A stretch of DNA of 64,000 bases, from NCBI RefSeq assembly GCF_005146945.1, contig NZ_SWMS01000002.1, positions 248,001 through 312,000 on the forward strand, given 5' to 3'. The position numbers were made by a program, and so were the translations under genes. The DNA is from Prauserella endophytica (lineage in GTDB: Bacteria > Actinomycetota > Actinomycetes > Mycobacteriales > Pseudonocardiaceae). Numbering within the stretch: position 1 is the stretch's first letter; each line of letters begins with the position of its first letter. Below the pieces are notes generated by a model. It worked only from the letters and a program-made list of their open reading frames with translations. It had not been told where the DNA came from and ran no database searches. Shown piece after piece: positions 1 to 8,703 of this stretch.

Positions 1-604
1 CGCCCGCCCGCGAGATGTCGCAGCGCTCGATCCGCGAGCCGCCCGCCTGGTACATGTAGACGCCGCGGAAGCCGCAACCGGCCACTGTGGAATGCCGGAT
101 GGTGGCCTGCGCGCCGAGGCGCACGATCACCGCGTCGTCCACGATGTCGCGCACCTCGCAACGGTCGACGAGGCCGTCGGACTCCTCGATGACGAGACCG
201 ACCTGCGCTCCGGTGATCCGCGTGCCGGTGATCTCCGCCTCGGCTCCGCCCGCGACGCTCAGCGCGGCCGCGAAGCCCGCCGACACCTCGCAGTCGGTGA
301 CGTGCACCGTGCCGCCGCGCACCTCGACGGCGGCCCGGTCGCCCGCACGCAGGGTGAGCCCGGTCAGCCGCAGCCGGGATCCGGTGGCCGACACCAGTGG
401 CTCGTCGTGCGACGACGGCGTGATCGTCACCGTGCCGAGTTCGCTGGCCGCGATCGTCACGTCGCGGCCGCGGATCGACAGCGTCTCCGCGTACTCCCCG
501 GCACTCACCGAGATGATCGCGCCTTCGTCTGCGGCGTCGAGTGCTTCCGCGATCGAGGCGTGCGCGCCGGGTTGTCCCGGTGCGACGAGAAATGTCCTTG
601 CCAT
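1..604 (-). CDS. Right-handed beta-helix repeat protein (3' end outside window)
   Basis: Read on the minus strand from ATG at 604; the frame stays open to the window edge, so at least 201 residues are present and the C-terminus is missing. The protein opens with MARTFLVAPG and then shows short repeats of the kind that form a pectate-lyase-like beta-helix, such as GSRLRLTGLTL, GGTVHVTDCEV, GAEAEITGTRI, AQATIRHSTV and GSRIERCDIS. There is no signal peptide, so a cytoplasmic role is likely. In actinomycetes such N-terminal beta-helices are often fused to an EccA-like AAA ATPase, but that part would lie outside the window. It is divergent from the SseB gene, with about 45 bases between them. Confidence 0.75.
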   Translation of the reverse strand, partial: MARTFLVAPGQPGAHASIAEALDAADEGAIISVSAGEYAETLSIRGRDVTIAASELGTVTITPSSHDEPLVSATGSRLRLTGLTLRAGDRAAVEVRGGTVHVTDCEVSAGFAAALSVAGGAEAEITGTRITGAQVGLVIEESDGLVDRCEVRDIVDDAVIVRLGAQATIRHSTVAGCGFRGVYMYQAGGSRIERCDISRAG

Positions 605-648
605 CGTCAGTGACCATACCCCGCCCTTGCGTCGCCGGGCTTGTATTG

Positions 649-1560
649 ATGGAAGAGGACGGTGATGGCTCGGTGGAGAACGAGTGGAGGCCGGGGAACG
701 ACGCCGAGCGGGCGATGGCCGCCGCGCTCGACACCGGCGACGGCGCGCGGTACGCGGAACTGCTGCTGCGCGCGCCGTTGCTGCTGCCCGTCCTGCCCGC
801 GCACGACAGCCCGGAGTGGGCGGAGCTGACGCGGCGGATCCCGTTGAGCCACGAGCACATCGTGGTCTACACCTCCGAGGAGAGCCTGTCCTGGTGTCTC
901 GGCGGGCTCGCGCTCGGGCACCGGACGACCGACCTCGCTTCGCTGCGCGAGGTGTGGCGGGAACCGGCGTACCACCTCGCCGTCAATCCCGGCTCGCCGA
1001 TCGCCGTGTCGCTTCCCGTGGATTCCGTGACCGCCCTGAGGGACGGACGGGAGGAGATCGTGCCGGCGGCGCTCCTCGCGGAAGCGGTGGCGCAGCGGTG
1101 CGTCGGGCTGCTGCGGCGTGGCTGTCTGGAGGAACTCGGCGCCGGGGGAACCCCGGGCTCTGACGTCCCGGCGGGCGCGTTGCAGGCGGATCTGTGGGAC
1201 GCCGCCGACCGGCAGGACGCCGACGCGTTCCTGTTGCGGCTGCTCGGCTCCACGGTGATCCTGCCGACCGAGGGGCAGGTCGCCGGCCCGGAGCGCATCC
1301 GCGAGACCGGGTTCCCGTGGCGGACCGTGGGCCCCGAGGACTCGCCGCTGGTGCCGGTGTTCAGCTCGGTCGCGGGGCTCGAGGTCACCGGCGGGTCCGC
1401 GCAGCACCACATCGGTGTCCCTTTCGTCGAGCTGCTGGCCAACTGGCCCGGCCCCGACCACACCCTGTGCTTCGACCCCGGCGCGAGGACCGAGCTGATC
1501 CTGCCCGGCGACGTGCTGCTCGACCTGTTCGCGGGCCTGTCGCGGCCGGAGGAGCCATGA
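649..1560 (+). CDS. Tandem SseB-domain protein
   Basis: A protein of about 303 residues that reads as two SseB-like units. The first runs from RYAELLLRAPLLLPVL to the LPVDSVTALRDG region. The second runs from DADAFLLRLLGSTVILP to the C-terminus. SseB-type proteins in actinomycetes are soluble and poorly characterised, and are often found near type VII secretion and beta-helix genes, which fits the neighbour on the left. The start is uncertain: ATG at 649 is in frame but lacks a good ribosome site, and GTG at 673 has a GGAAGAGGA stretch 13 bases upstream. Its TGA overlaps the next ATG by four bases, so the two genes are translationally coupled. Confidence 0.75.
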   Translation: MEEDGDGSVENEWRPGNDAERAMAAALDTGDGARYAELLLRAPLLLPVLPAHDSPEWAELTRRIPLSHEHIVVYTSEESLSWCLGGLALGHRTTDLASLREVWREPAYHLAVNPGSPIAVSLPVDSVTALRDGREEIVPAALLAEAVAQRCVGLLRRGCLEELGAGGTPGSDVPAGALQADLWDAADRQDADAFLLRLLGSTVILPTEGQVAGPERIRETGFPWRTVGPEDSPLVPVFSSVAGLEVTGGSAQHHIGVPFVELLANWPGPDHTLCFDPGARTELILPGDVLLDLFAGLSRPEEP

Positions 1561-3311
1561 TCGCGGGCGTGCTGTTCGGCTGCCTCATGGCGGGTGGTGC
1601 CGTACTTGGCCTCGCCGTCGCCGCGGGCCCCGAGGCGTGGCGGCGGTGGCGGCATCCGCGTCCGCGCGCCGAGCTGCTGCCCGGCTCGTGGGTGATGCGC
1701 GACGTGCGCGCGGCGGCGCTGACCGCCGCCGCGCTCGGCGAGCTGGGGGCCGGTCAGGGCGAACCACCCGCCGTGCGGGCTCTCCTCGTCGGGCGCGACC
1801 ACGTGGTGCTGCGCCTCGTCCGGCCGGCCGCGGCGCCGCTGCCAGGCCGCTGGCGTCCGCATCCCGGCGGACCGCCGGGAGAGTCGTGGTCCCTGTCCGC
1901 GGCGGACCTGAACGCCGGCCGCCGGCTGCCCGCGGGCTTTCCGGCCGTGGTGACGATCGGCCGGGCCGACGAGAGCGACGTGCTCGTCGACCTGCGCCAG
2001 GCGCGTGGCCTCGTGGCCGTGGAGGGCGCCGGCGAGCAGCCGCTGCGGCTGCTGGAGGCGATCGCGTTCGAGCTGGTCACCAATCCGTGGTCGCGGGAGG
2101 CGACGGTGGTGCTGGCCGAGTTCCCCGCCGACGTCGTACTGCCGGCTCCGGGACGGGTCCGCCGCACCCGCACCGTGGCCGAGGCGGTGACGATGGCGGA
2201 GAGCTTCGCGCAGCGGCCACACGGCCTGCTGGTCGTCATCACCGCGCGGACGCCGCCCGCTCCCGATCTCGACCGGCTGCGCAGGCTCGCCGAGGATCCG
2301 AGACGCGTTGTGCTCGTCCTCTGTGCGGGCAACTGTCCGTCTGCCCGGTGGCTCGTGGGGGTCGCCGCGGAGGGGCACGCGCAGCTGAACCCGTTCGGCC
2401 TCCGGTTCGGGTCGATCGCGCCCACCATGGCCGGGCTGCGCCGGGAGCTTCTGCTCGCCAGGGGCGGTTCCGCGGTGCCGTCGGCGTACGGGCCGGACTC
2501 GCCGGCCCCCGGCGAACCCGTGTGGTTCCGCGAAGGCCAGTGCGGTGGCGGGCTCGAGCGCACCGTGGTGCTGCGCGCGCCTGCCAGGGCGGAGGTCCGC
2601 GTGCTGGGGCGCGTGGAAGTGGAGGCGCCGGGCCAGGTTCCGCAGGAGCGCAAGTCCGCGCTGGCGCAGCTGGTCGCCGCCGCCGCGGTCCTGCCCGGCG
2701 GTGTCTCCATCGCACTGCTGAACGAGGTCGCGGGCCCGGCGGCCCCGGAGTTCGTGCGGCTGCTGCACGAGTGGCTCGGCGTCGACGCGTCCGGGCAGCC
2801 GAGGCTGCGGGGCTCCGGGGAAGGCTGGACGCTGTCGCCGGAGGTGCGGGTGGACTGGCAGCTCTTCCACGATCTGGTGAGCGGTACCGAGCCCAGCACC
2901 GAGCGGGCGAGGCTCACCAACGCACTCGGGCTGGTCCGGGGCGAGCTGTTCGCCTCCGCCGACTTCGCCGAACCGGTGCGGCGCGCGTTGCAGGACGCGA
3001 CGGGAGACTTCCAAGCCCGCACCGTTCGCTGTGTGCGGCGCGCGGCGGAGCTCGCGATGGCCGCGGGAGACCTCGCGGGCGTCGAATGGGCGCTGCGCAA
3101 GGGCTTGACGCTGCTGCCCCGGATGGAGGGCCTGTGGCGGACGCTGCTGCTCTTCCAGTCCGAGCACCAGCCGGAGGGGGTCGGCAGAACGGCCGGCGAG
3201 CTGCGCGCGGCGCTCGGGGGCGACGGCTCGCGCACCGAGCCGGACGCCGCCACCACGCGGTTGCTCGCCAGGCTCGGCCACGGCGAAATCCTGAACCGCT
3301 CCTATCCGTAG
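1557..3311 (+). CDS. Membrane-anchored protein with SARP-like (BTAD) C-terminal region
   Basis: 584 residues, starting at the ATG that overlaps the SseB stop. Residues 1-25 form one hydrophobic segment (MIAGVLFGCLMAGGAVLGLAV). The middle, roughly 30-360, is a soluble region with no clear signature. From about residue 345 (VRVLGRVEVEA) the protein resembles the winged-helix plus bacterial transcriptional activator fold of SARP regulators, ending in a TPR-like helical region (AAELAMAAGDLAGVEWALRKGL). Membrane-tethered proteins of this type are seen beside SseB genes in actinomycetes. Whether it binds DNA is unknown; the domain may serve only for protein contacts. Confidence 0.65.
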   Translation: MIAGVLFGCLMAGGAVLGLAVAAGPEAWRRWRHPRPRAELLPGSWVMRDVRAAALTAAALGELGAGQGEPPAVRALLVGRDHVVLRLVRPAAAPLPGRWRPHPGGPPGESWSLSAADLNAGRRLPAGFPAVVTIGRADESDVLVDLRQARGLVAVEGAGEQPLRLLEAIAFELVTNPWSREATVVLAEFPADVVLPAPGRVRRTRTVAEAVTMAESFAQRPHGLLVVITARTPPAPDLDRLRRLAEDPRRVVLVLCAGNCPSARWLVGVAAEGHAQLNPFGLRFGSIAPTMAGLRRELLLARGGSAVPSAYGPDSPAPGEPVWFREGQCGGGLERTVVLRAPARAEVRVLGRVEVEAPGQVPQERKSALAQLVAAAAVLPGGVSIALLNEVAGPAAPEFVRLLHEWLGVDASGQPRLRGSGEGWTLSPEVRVDWQLFHDLVSGTEPSTERARLTNALGLVRGELFASADFAEPVRRALQDATGDFQARTVRCVRRAAELAMAAGDLAGVEWALRKGLTLLPRMEGLWRTLLLFQSEHQPEGVGRTAGELRAALGGDGSRTEPDAATTRLLARLGHGEILNRSYP

Positions 3312-3460
3312 TCGGGTCGTAGCGGCTCCGTAGCACCGCGGCGGATGCGCCGTACGCAGCGTTTTTCCCGGTTCCCGCTTACCAGGCGCGGTGTCCGTGG
3401 TCTGCCAGCGCCGCCCGCGATGCTGGGGTAGTCCTAGCCGAATGCGGAACGGAGGCCGAC

Positions 3461-3610
3461 ATGAGCACCGACGACAACGCCTGCCGCACCTGTGGCGGCA
3501 GCGGCTGGATCCTGCAGACCGTCGTCGACGAGTACACCAGGGAGGTCGACTCCCGCGAGGTTCCCTGCGCGTGCTGGGGTGTTCCCGCACTCAGCGAGTT
3601 CGCTTCCTAG
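3461..3610 (+). CDS. Small DnaJ-type zinc-finger-like protein
   Basis: A 49-residue reading frame with a GGAGG ribosome site about six bases before the ATG. The sequence begins MSTDDNACRTCGGSGWI and later has VPCACWG, giving a CxxCGGxGW element followed by CxC, as in one half of a DnaJ cysteine-rich zinc finger. Such mini-proteins commonly sit near SARP-type regulators in actinomycetes. The function is unknown; zinc binding is inferred from the cysteine spacing. Confidence 0.6.
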   Translation: MSTDDNACRTCGGSGWILQTVVDEYTREVDSREVPCACWGVPALSEFAS

Positions 3611-4002
3611 CCGGCGCGCCGCACCAGCTGGTCCACACACTTCGGTCTGCCCTGACCGTCGCCCATCCATCACGGCACCCGGCACGACCGGTTGCGCCGG
3701 CCGGCGCAACCGGTCGTGCCGCGCTGTCCCAGCCCACTGGGCATGCCACCCACCCGGCCGGTAGAGTCGGGCCCAACACACGCCTCGTCCGGGGAAGGAG
3801 GAAGGCGCTTTCTTGCCGGGACAATCGATCCCGAGACGGCGTGGCGGGTGAATTTCTGGGGGTTTGGCCGAGGCGCAGGGAACCATCGCCGCTTTCCCTT
3901 CATCCGAGGCCGTACAAGGACATCTCCGTGATTCAGGATCGGATGGGCCTCCGACATGACTTCGGCGTTACGTTCCCCCTTCTCGTGCGCGGCGCGCCCC
4001 GC
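3611..4002. other. Intergenic region before the large SARP regulator
   Basis: About 390 bases without a convincing gene. It carries the long perfect palindrome described separately. A purine-rich AAGGAGGAAGG stretch near 3796-3806 looks like a ribosome site but is not followed by a frame with good codon usage. It probably holds the promoter and leader of the regulator at 4003. Confidence 0.4.
3680..3721. repeat. 42-bp perfect palindrome
   Basis: Bases 3681-3700 are the exact reverse complement of 3701-3720, and the flanking C/G pair extends the match to 3680-3721. The centre is GCCGG/CCGGC with no loop. It lies 70 bases after the small zinc-finger gene and about 280 bases before the SARP regulator. 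It could be a terminator-like cruciform or a binding site for a dimeric protein. It is not followed by a T run. Confidence 0.85.
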
Positions 4003-7000
4003 ATGACCGCGATGTCCAGCCACCAGAGTCGGAGGCTCGACCAGTCGATCCGTGAGTACCGCGCGCGCTCCGGGCTGACCCAGCAACAGGCCGCCGACCT
4101 CGCCGGGATGAGCGTCGCCTGGTTGCGGGATCTCGAACAGGGCCGGGTGGCCAAGCCCCGGCTGGCGACCCTGCGCAGGCTGGCGCTGGCGCTGGGACTG
4201 GCTCCCGAGGAGACGGCCGAGCTCGAACGAGTGGTCCAGCACAGTGAGAGCGTGGGCTACGACCTGTGGTTGCGGGTGCTCGGCCCGCTGGCGGTACGGG
4301 TGGACAATCGCGCGGTCGAGCTCGGCTCGGTGCGGCAGCGGCTGCTGCTCGGCATGCTGGCCCTTTCCCCGAACACCCCGGTGAGCAGGGACGAGCTGAT
4401 CGAGGTCGTGTGGGAGGGAAAGCCGCCGCCGACGGCCGTGGAGTTGTTGCAGACCAACGTGTCGCGGCTGCGCAGGCGGCTGGCCTCACGGCAGGGCGAC
4501 GCGCAGGCGGGGCGGGTGCTGACCGCCACCCAGACCGGCTACCAGCTCTCGTGCACGCAGCAGCAGCTCGACGTGCTGCTGTTCCGGCACCTCGCCGCGG
4601 AGGGACGGCAGGCGCGGCAGCGGGGTGACCTGGTCGGCGCGTGCGAGGCGCTGCGCAAGGCCGTCGAGCTGTGGGAGGGCGACCCCGCGGCCGACCTTCC
4701 GGTGCTGCGCCTTCACCCCGCCGCGGTGGCGCTCGGAGCCGAACGCAACGCCGTCGTGTTGGAGTACGCGGCGGTCACCGCACAGGCGGGCCGCCACGGG
4801 GACGCCGTGCCCGCGCTGCGTGAGGTGGTGGAGTCCGATCCGTTGCACGAGGCGGCACACGCCGCGCTGATGATCGCGCTGGCCGGCAGCGGCAGGCAGG
4901 CCGCGGCGCTGACCGTCTTCTCCGAGCTGCGAAAGCGACTGGACGACGAGCTCGGGGTGGCTCCGGGCGCTGAGCTCGTGGAGGCGCACCAGCGCGTGTT
5001 GCGCCAGGAGGTGGACCGGCCCGCACAGGTGGGCACCGTGACGCGCGCGCACAGGCAGCTGCCCCGCGACATCGCCGAGTTCACCGGCCGCGCGGCCGAA
5101 CTGCGGACACTCCACGACAACCTGGTGGAGGCGCACGAGAACAGCACGGCGACCGCCGTCCTGAGCATCGTCGGCATGGCCGGGGTGGGCAAGACCCGCC
5201 TCGCCGTGCACCTCGCGCACCGCCTGCTGGCCTCGGGGCAGTACGGCGACCAGCAGCTCTACGTGGACCTGAACGGCCACGCCGACCAGCCCGCGGCCGA
5301 TCCGGGCGCCGTGCTCGCCTCGTTCCTGCACCTGCTCGGGGTTCCCGGCGAGCAGGTGCCGAGGGAGACCACCTCGCGCGCGGCGCTCTACCGTGACCGC
5401 CTCCACGGCAAGCGGGCACTGGTGCTGCTCGACAACGCCGCCAGCGAGGATCAGGTGCTGCCGCTGCTCCCCGCGGGCCCGACGCACCTCGTACTGGTGA
5501 CCAGCAGGCGCGCGCTGGCCCTTGACGGCGCCCAGCTCCTGCCGCTCGACGTTCCGACCCCGGACGAGGCGAGGGCGCTGCTCGCGCACTTCATCGGCGA
5601 TCGGCGCGTCGCGAAGGAGGAGACCGCGGCGCGCACGGTGATCGACCTGTGCGGGCGGTTGCCGCTCGCCGTCGCGTTGATGGCGCACCGGCTGCAGGCG
5701 CGGCCGACGTGGAGCATCGAGGACCTGGCCGTGCGCCTGCGCGACGCCGAGCACCGCACGAGCGAGCTCGCGGCCGGCACGCGCCGCGTGCGGGCCGCCT
5801 TCGACCTGTCCTACCGTGCGCTGAGCGCGGAATCCCAGCGCGTGTTCCGGTTGCTGGGCCTGCATCCCGGTGACGACTTCACGGCGTGGTCGGTGGCGGC
5901 TCTCGCGGGAATCGAGCAGGCGGCCGCGCAACGGGTGCTGGAAGGCCTCGTCGACGAGCATCTGGTGAGCGCGGTGACGGGCGACCGGTACCGCCTGCAC
6001 GATCTGCTCCGGGACTACGCCCGGGACCTGGTGGAGGAGGACGAGCCCGGGGAACGCGCCGAGGCGGTCGCCCGGCTGTTGCGGTGGTGCCTGCACGCGA
6101 GCAGGGCCGCACGCCGGGTCCTCAACCCACTCGACGAGGTACCGGCCGAGCAGGAGAGCGAGCCGGGCCGGATCCCGCGGTTCGGGGACACCGGCGCCGC
6201 GCTGAGCTGGCTGGAGGCGGAACACGCGACGCTCATCGCGGCTGTGGACGTCGCGATCGAGCACGAGCTGTGGGGCGTGGCCTGGCGGCAGACCGCCGTG
6301 CTGCGGGCCTATCTCGAGCGCAGGAGCGACTGGCCACTGTGGATCGCCACCAGCCACAAGGGCTTGATGGCCGCACGCAGGGACGGAGACCTCCGCGGCG
6401 AGGCGTGGATGCTCAGTGACCTGGGGGTCGCTCACGGACAGTGCGGCAACCTCGAGGAGTCGGTGGACCACCTCACGCGGTCACTGGAGATCAGCAGGCG
6501 GGTCGGCGACCCTTTCTTTGCCGCCCGGAGCCTGAACAACCTCGGCGTGGCAGTGGCCATGCGCGGCGACCAGCACGCCGCGATCACGCATTTGCGGGAG
6601 GCGCTCGAACTCGACCGGCGAGCCGGCCTGAGCGTCCTGGGCGGGCGGGTCAGGAACAACCTGGGCCATGCTCACGCGCGCCTCGGCGAACACGACACGG
6701 CCCTGCGGTACTTCCGGGAGGCGCTCGACCTCGCGGACGAGGCCGAGGATCCGCGTAACTACGCGACGGTGCTGCACAGCTTCGGTGCGGGCCTCGCCAG
6801 GCTGGGCCGGTACGACGAGGCCGTACCGGCGCTGCGCCGCGCGCTCGACATCGACCGGCGCAACCGCTTCCGCTCGGCGCAGGCCGAGGCGCTGGAAACC
6901 CTGGGCGACACCTACTGGAAGGCGGGGGAGCACGGTCGCGCCGTCGAATGCCTCGAGGAGGCGATCGCGATCCTCGACGACCTCGGGCATCCCCACGTCG

Positions 7001-7065
7001 AGAACGTCCGCGCGGTGCTGAAGGCCCTCGTCGGCGACTCAGGCGATCAGGCCGCCACGTCGTGA
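4003..7065 (+). CDS. XRE-SARP-NB-ARC-TPR transcriptional regulator (AfsR-like)
   Basis: About 1020 residues from ATG 4003 (ATG 4012 is three codons later; neither has a strong ribosome site). Order of domains: an XRE helix-turn-helix at about 10-65 (SGLTQQQAADLAGMSVAWL), an OmpR-type winged helix at about 85-170, a bacterial transcriptional activator domain at about 180-330, an NB-ARC ATPase with P-loop GMAGVGKT near residue 392 and LVLLDNA as Walker B, then tetratricopeptide repeats from about 800 (SLNNLGVAVAMRGD, RNNLGHAHARLGEHDTA). AfsR/SARP proteins activate secondary metabolism or other specialised genes in response to ligand or ATP. No biosynthetic cluster is adjacent, so the target is unclear. 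Confidence 0.9.
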   Translation: MTAMSSHQSRRLDQSIREYRARSGLTQQQAADLAGMSVAWLRDLEQGRVAKPRLATLRRLALALGLAPEETAELERVVQHSESVGYDLWLRVLGPLAVRVDNRAVELGSVRQRLLLGMLALSPNTPVSRDELIEVVWEGKPPPTAVELLQTNVSRLRRRLASRQGDAQAGRVLTATQTGYQLSCTQQQLDVLLFRHLAAEGRQARQRGDLVGACEALRKAVELWEGDPAADLPVLRLHPAAVALGAERNAVVLEYAAVTAQAGRHGDAVPALREVVESDPLHEAAHAALMIALAGSGRQAAALTVFSELRKRLDDELGVAPGAELVEAHQRVLRQEVDRPAQVGTVTRAHRQLPRDIAEFTGRAAELRTLHDNLVEAHENSTATAVLSIVGMAGVGKTRLAVHLAHRLLASGQYGDQQLYVDLNGHADQPAADPGAVLASFLHLLGVPGEQVPRETTSRAALYRDRLHGKRALVLLDNAASEDQVLPLLPAGPTHLVLVTSRRALALDGAQLLPLDVPTPDEARALLAHFIGDRRVAKEETAARTVIDLCGRLPLAVALMAHRLQARPTWSIEDLAVRLRDAEHRTSELAAGTRRVRAAFDLSYRALSAESQRVFRLLGLHPGDDFTAWSVAALAGIEQAAAQRVLEGLVDEHLVSAVTGDRYRLHDLLRDYARDLVEEDEPGERAEAVARLLRWCLHASRAARRVLNPLDEVPAEQESEPGRIPRFGDTGAALSWLEAEHATLIAAVDVAIEHELWGVAWRQTAVLRAYLERRSDWPLWIATSHKGLMAARRDGDLRGEAWMLSDLGVAHGQCGNLEESVDHLTRSLEISRRVGDPFFAARSLNNLGVAVAMRGDQHAAITHLREALELDRRAGLSVLGGRVRNNLGHAHARLGEHDTALRYFREALDLADEAEDPRNYATVLHSFGAGLARLGRYDEAVPALRRALDIDRRNRFRSAQAEALETLGDTYWKAGEHGRAVECLEEAIAILDDLGHPHVENVRAVLKALVGDSGDQAATS

Positions 7066-7186
7066 GGGCGCGACCGTGCGCGAGGGTCGGCCACTGATGG
7101 TCCACCCGGGGACGCCGGTCGCCACACCGCTCACGACGTGGACCGGGCCGCGTGTTGAACCGGGCCGCACGGGCTACCCCGGGCCC

Positions 7187-7516
7187 ATGACCGAGTTGAC
7201 GAGTTTCGTGCTTGCCCGACTGGACGACGACGAACGGCGCTACGGCAACGGCGTTCTGCCTGCTCTGGACGAAGCCGAGCGGCGTGGCCGCCTGCGCATC
7301 GTGCGCAGCGACGACGGTGAGGGCCTGGTGCTCCTGCCCGGTCCCGTGCAGGCCGCGGAGGAGCGGGTGCCCGTGCCGTTCCCGGAGAAGGCGGCCCATC
7401 TCCGACGAGAGATCCGCGAGCACGCCGACGCCGACACGGCCCGCCTCATCGCCTCGGTGTACGCGGCCCACCCGGACTGGCGGGAGGAGTGGGAGGCCGC
7501 GAGTCCGGGCGGCTGA
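7187..7516 (+). CDS. DUF6221-like hypothetical protein
   Basis: 109 residues from ATG 7187. The start MTELTSFVLARLDDDER and the end DTARLIASVYAAHPDWREEW match what I remember of the DUF6221 family of actinomycetes, whose members end in a similar YADHPDY-type motif. The body is acidic and has no membrane segment. The function is unknown. It converges with the acyl-CoA dehydrogenase gene, leaving only about 20 bases between the stops. Confidence 0.6.
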   Translation: MTELTSFVLARLDDDERRYGNGVLPALDEAERRGRLRIVRSDDGEGLVLLPGPVQAAEERVPVPFPEKAAHLRREIREHADADTARLIASVYAAHPDWREEWEAASPGG

Positions 7517-7537
7517 GGCGGGCTCTGCGGCGGAACG

Positions 7538-8677
7538 TCACAGACCGTAGGAGCCCGCGATGATCTCGCGCTGGATCTCGCTGGTTCCCGCGAAGACCGT
7601 GGAGATGATGTTGCCGCGCAGGTGCCGTTCGATGTCGTACTCGGTGGTGTAACCGGCCCCGCCGAACATCTGCATGCCCTCGATGCTGATGCGTTTGGCG
7701 GTCTCGGTGACTTTCAGCTTGGCCATCGAGGCCTCCCTGGCGCGCTGGGTGCCGGGGTCGGCGTCGACCCTGCCCGCGAGGTCGTACACGAGTGCCCGGC
7801 AGCACTCCAGCTCGGTCGCGAGGTCGGCGAGGCGGTGCCGCAGCACCTGGAAGCTGCCGATGGGCCTGCCGAACTGCTTTCGTTCCCTCACGTAGGCGAG
7901 CGTGTCGTCGAAGGCGCGCCTTGCCTTGCCGAGGAAGATCGCCGCGCAGGTGATCCGCTCGAAGTTGAGCCCCGCCATCAGCTGCGCCCACGCGCCGCCC
8001 TCGGTGCCGATCACGTTGGCGGCCGGCACCACGGCATCGGTGAAGTAGACGTCGTTGACCTCGCGGCCACCGAGCGTGTCGATCCCGCGGACGGTGACGC
8101 CCTCGGTGGGCAGCGGCACGGTCAGCATCGTGATGCCGTCGTGTTTGGAGCCGGAGGAGTCGGTGCGGCACACGAGCAGCATGCGGTCGGCATAGTGCGC
8201 GCACGAGATCCACGTCTTCTGTCCGTTGAGCACGAACTCGTCGCCGTGGCGCTCGGCCCGGCACCGCAGCGATCCCACGTCCGAACCGGACTCGGGCTCG
8301 CTCATCGCGACCGACGAGATCTCCCCTCGGCAGAAGCCGCCGATCAGGTTCTCGCGCTGCTGCCGCGTGCCGAACTTCTCCACCGCCTTCGCGGCGATCA
8401 TCGAGATCCCGAGCGCGAACACCGGAACCTGGCCGTACGCCAGTTCCTCCAGCAGCACGCAGGCGTCGGTGAGACCTCCGCCGCCGCCCCCGTACTCCTC
8501 GGGCATCGCCACGCCGATCCAGCCGAGGTCGGCCAGTTTGGCGTACAGCTCGGGGCTGTGGGCTTCGGTCTCCCCACCGGTGAGCGCGACGCGTTTCTCC
8601 CTTGTCCCGCACTCGCGCTCGGCGAACTCGCGGACGGCCGCCGCGAAGTCCCGGCGTGCCGCTTCGTCCAGTGGCAC
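7538..8677 (-). CDS. Acyl-CoA dehydrogenase
   Basis: 379 residues. FAD-dependent alpha,beta-dehydrogenation of an acyl-CoA. Family signatures include MSEPESGSDVGSL, the ERKQFGRPIGSFQ helix, MQMFGGAGYTTEYDIER and the C-terminal FAGTSEIQREIIAGSYGL. The usual glutamate before GTS is alanine, as in isovaleryl- and long-chain-type enzymes; the base is then probably the Glu of NFERITC. I chose GTG 8677 because AAAGGAGA lies just upstream. An alternative GTG at 8707 overlaps the stop of the ligase gene (GTGA) and would add ten residues. It is the last gene of the fbiC operon. Confidence 0.9.
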   Translation of the reverse strand: MPLDEAARRDFAAAVREFAERECGTREKRVALTGGETEAHSPELYAKLADLGWIGVAMPEEYGGGGGGLTDACVLLEELAYGQVPVFALGISMIAAKAVEKFGTRQQRENLIGGFCRGEISSVAMSEPESGSDVGSLRCRAERHGDEFVLNGQKTWISCAHYADRMLLVCRTDSSGSKHDGITMLTVPLPTEGVTVRGIDTLGGREVNDVYFTDAVVPAANVIGTEGGAWAQLMAGLNFERITCAAIFLGKARRAFDDTLAYVRERKQFGRPIGSFQVLRHRLADLATELECCRALVYDLAGRVDADPGTQRAREASMAKLKVTETAKRISIEGMQMFGGAGYTTEYDIERHLRGNIISTVFAGTSEIQREIIAGSYGL

Positions 8678-8703
8678 CGTGGTCTCCTTTCCCTCGAACC
8701 CGC

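Noticed and set aside
867-3590. 907-codon minus-strand open frame
   Set aside because: It crosses the SseB and membrane-protein genes in antisense and shows low-complexity Arg/Pro/Ser composition.
4486-6471. 661-codon minus-strand open frame
   Set aside because: Antisense shadow of the HTH-SARP-NB-ARC regulator, whose domains are unambiguous.
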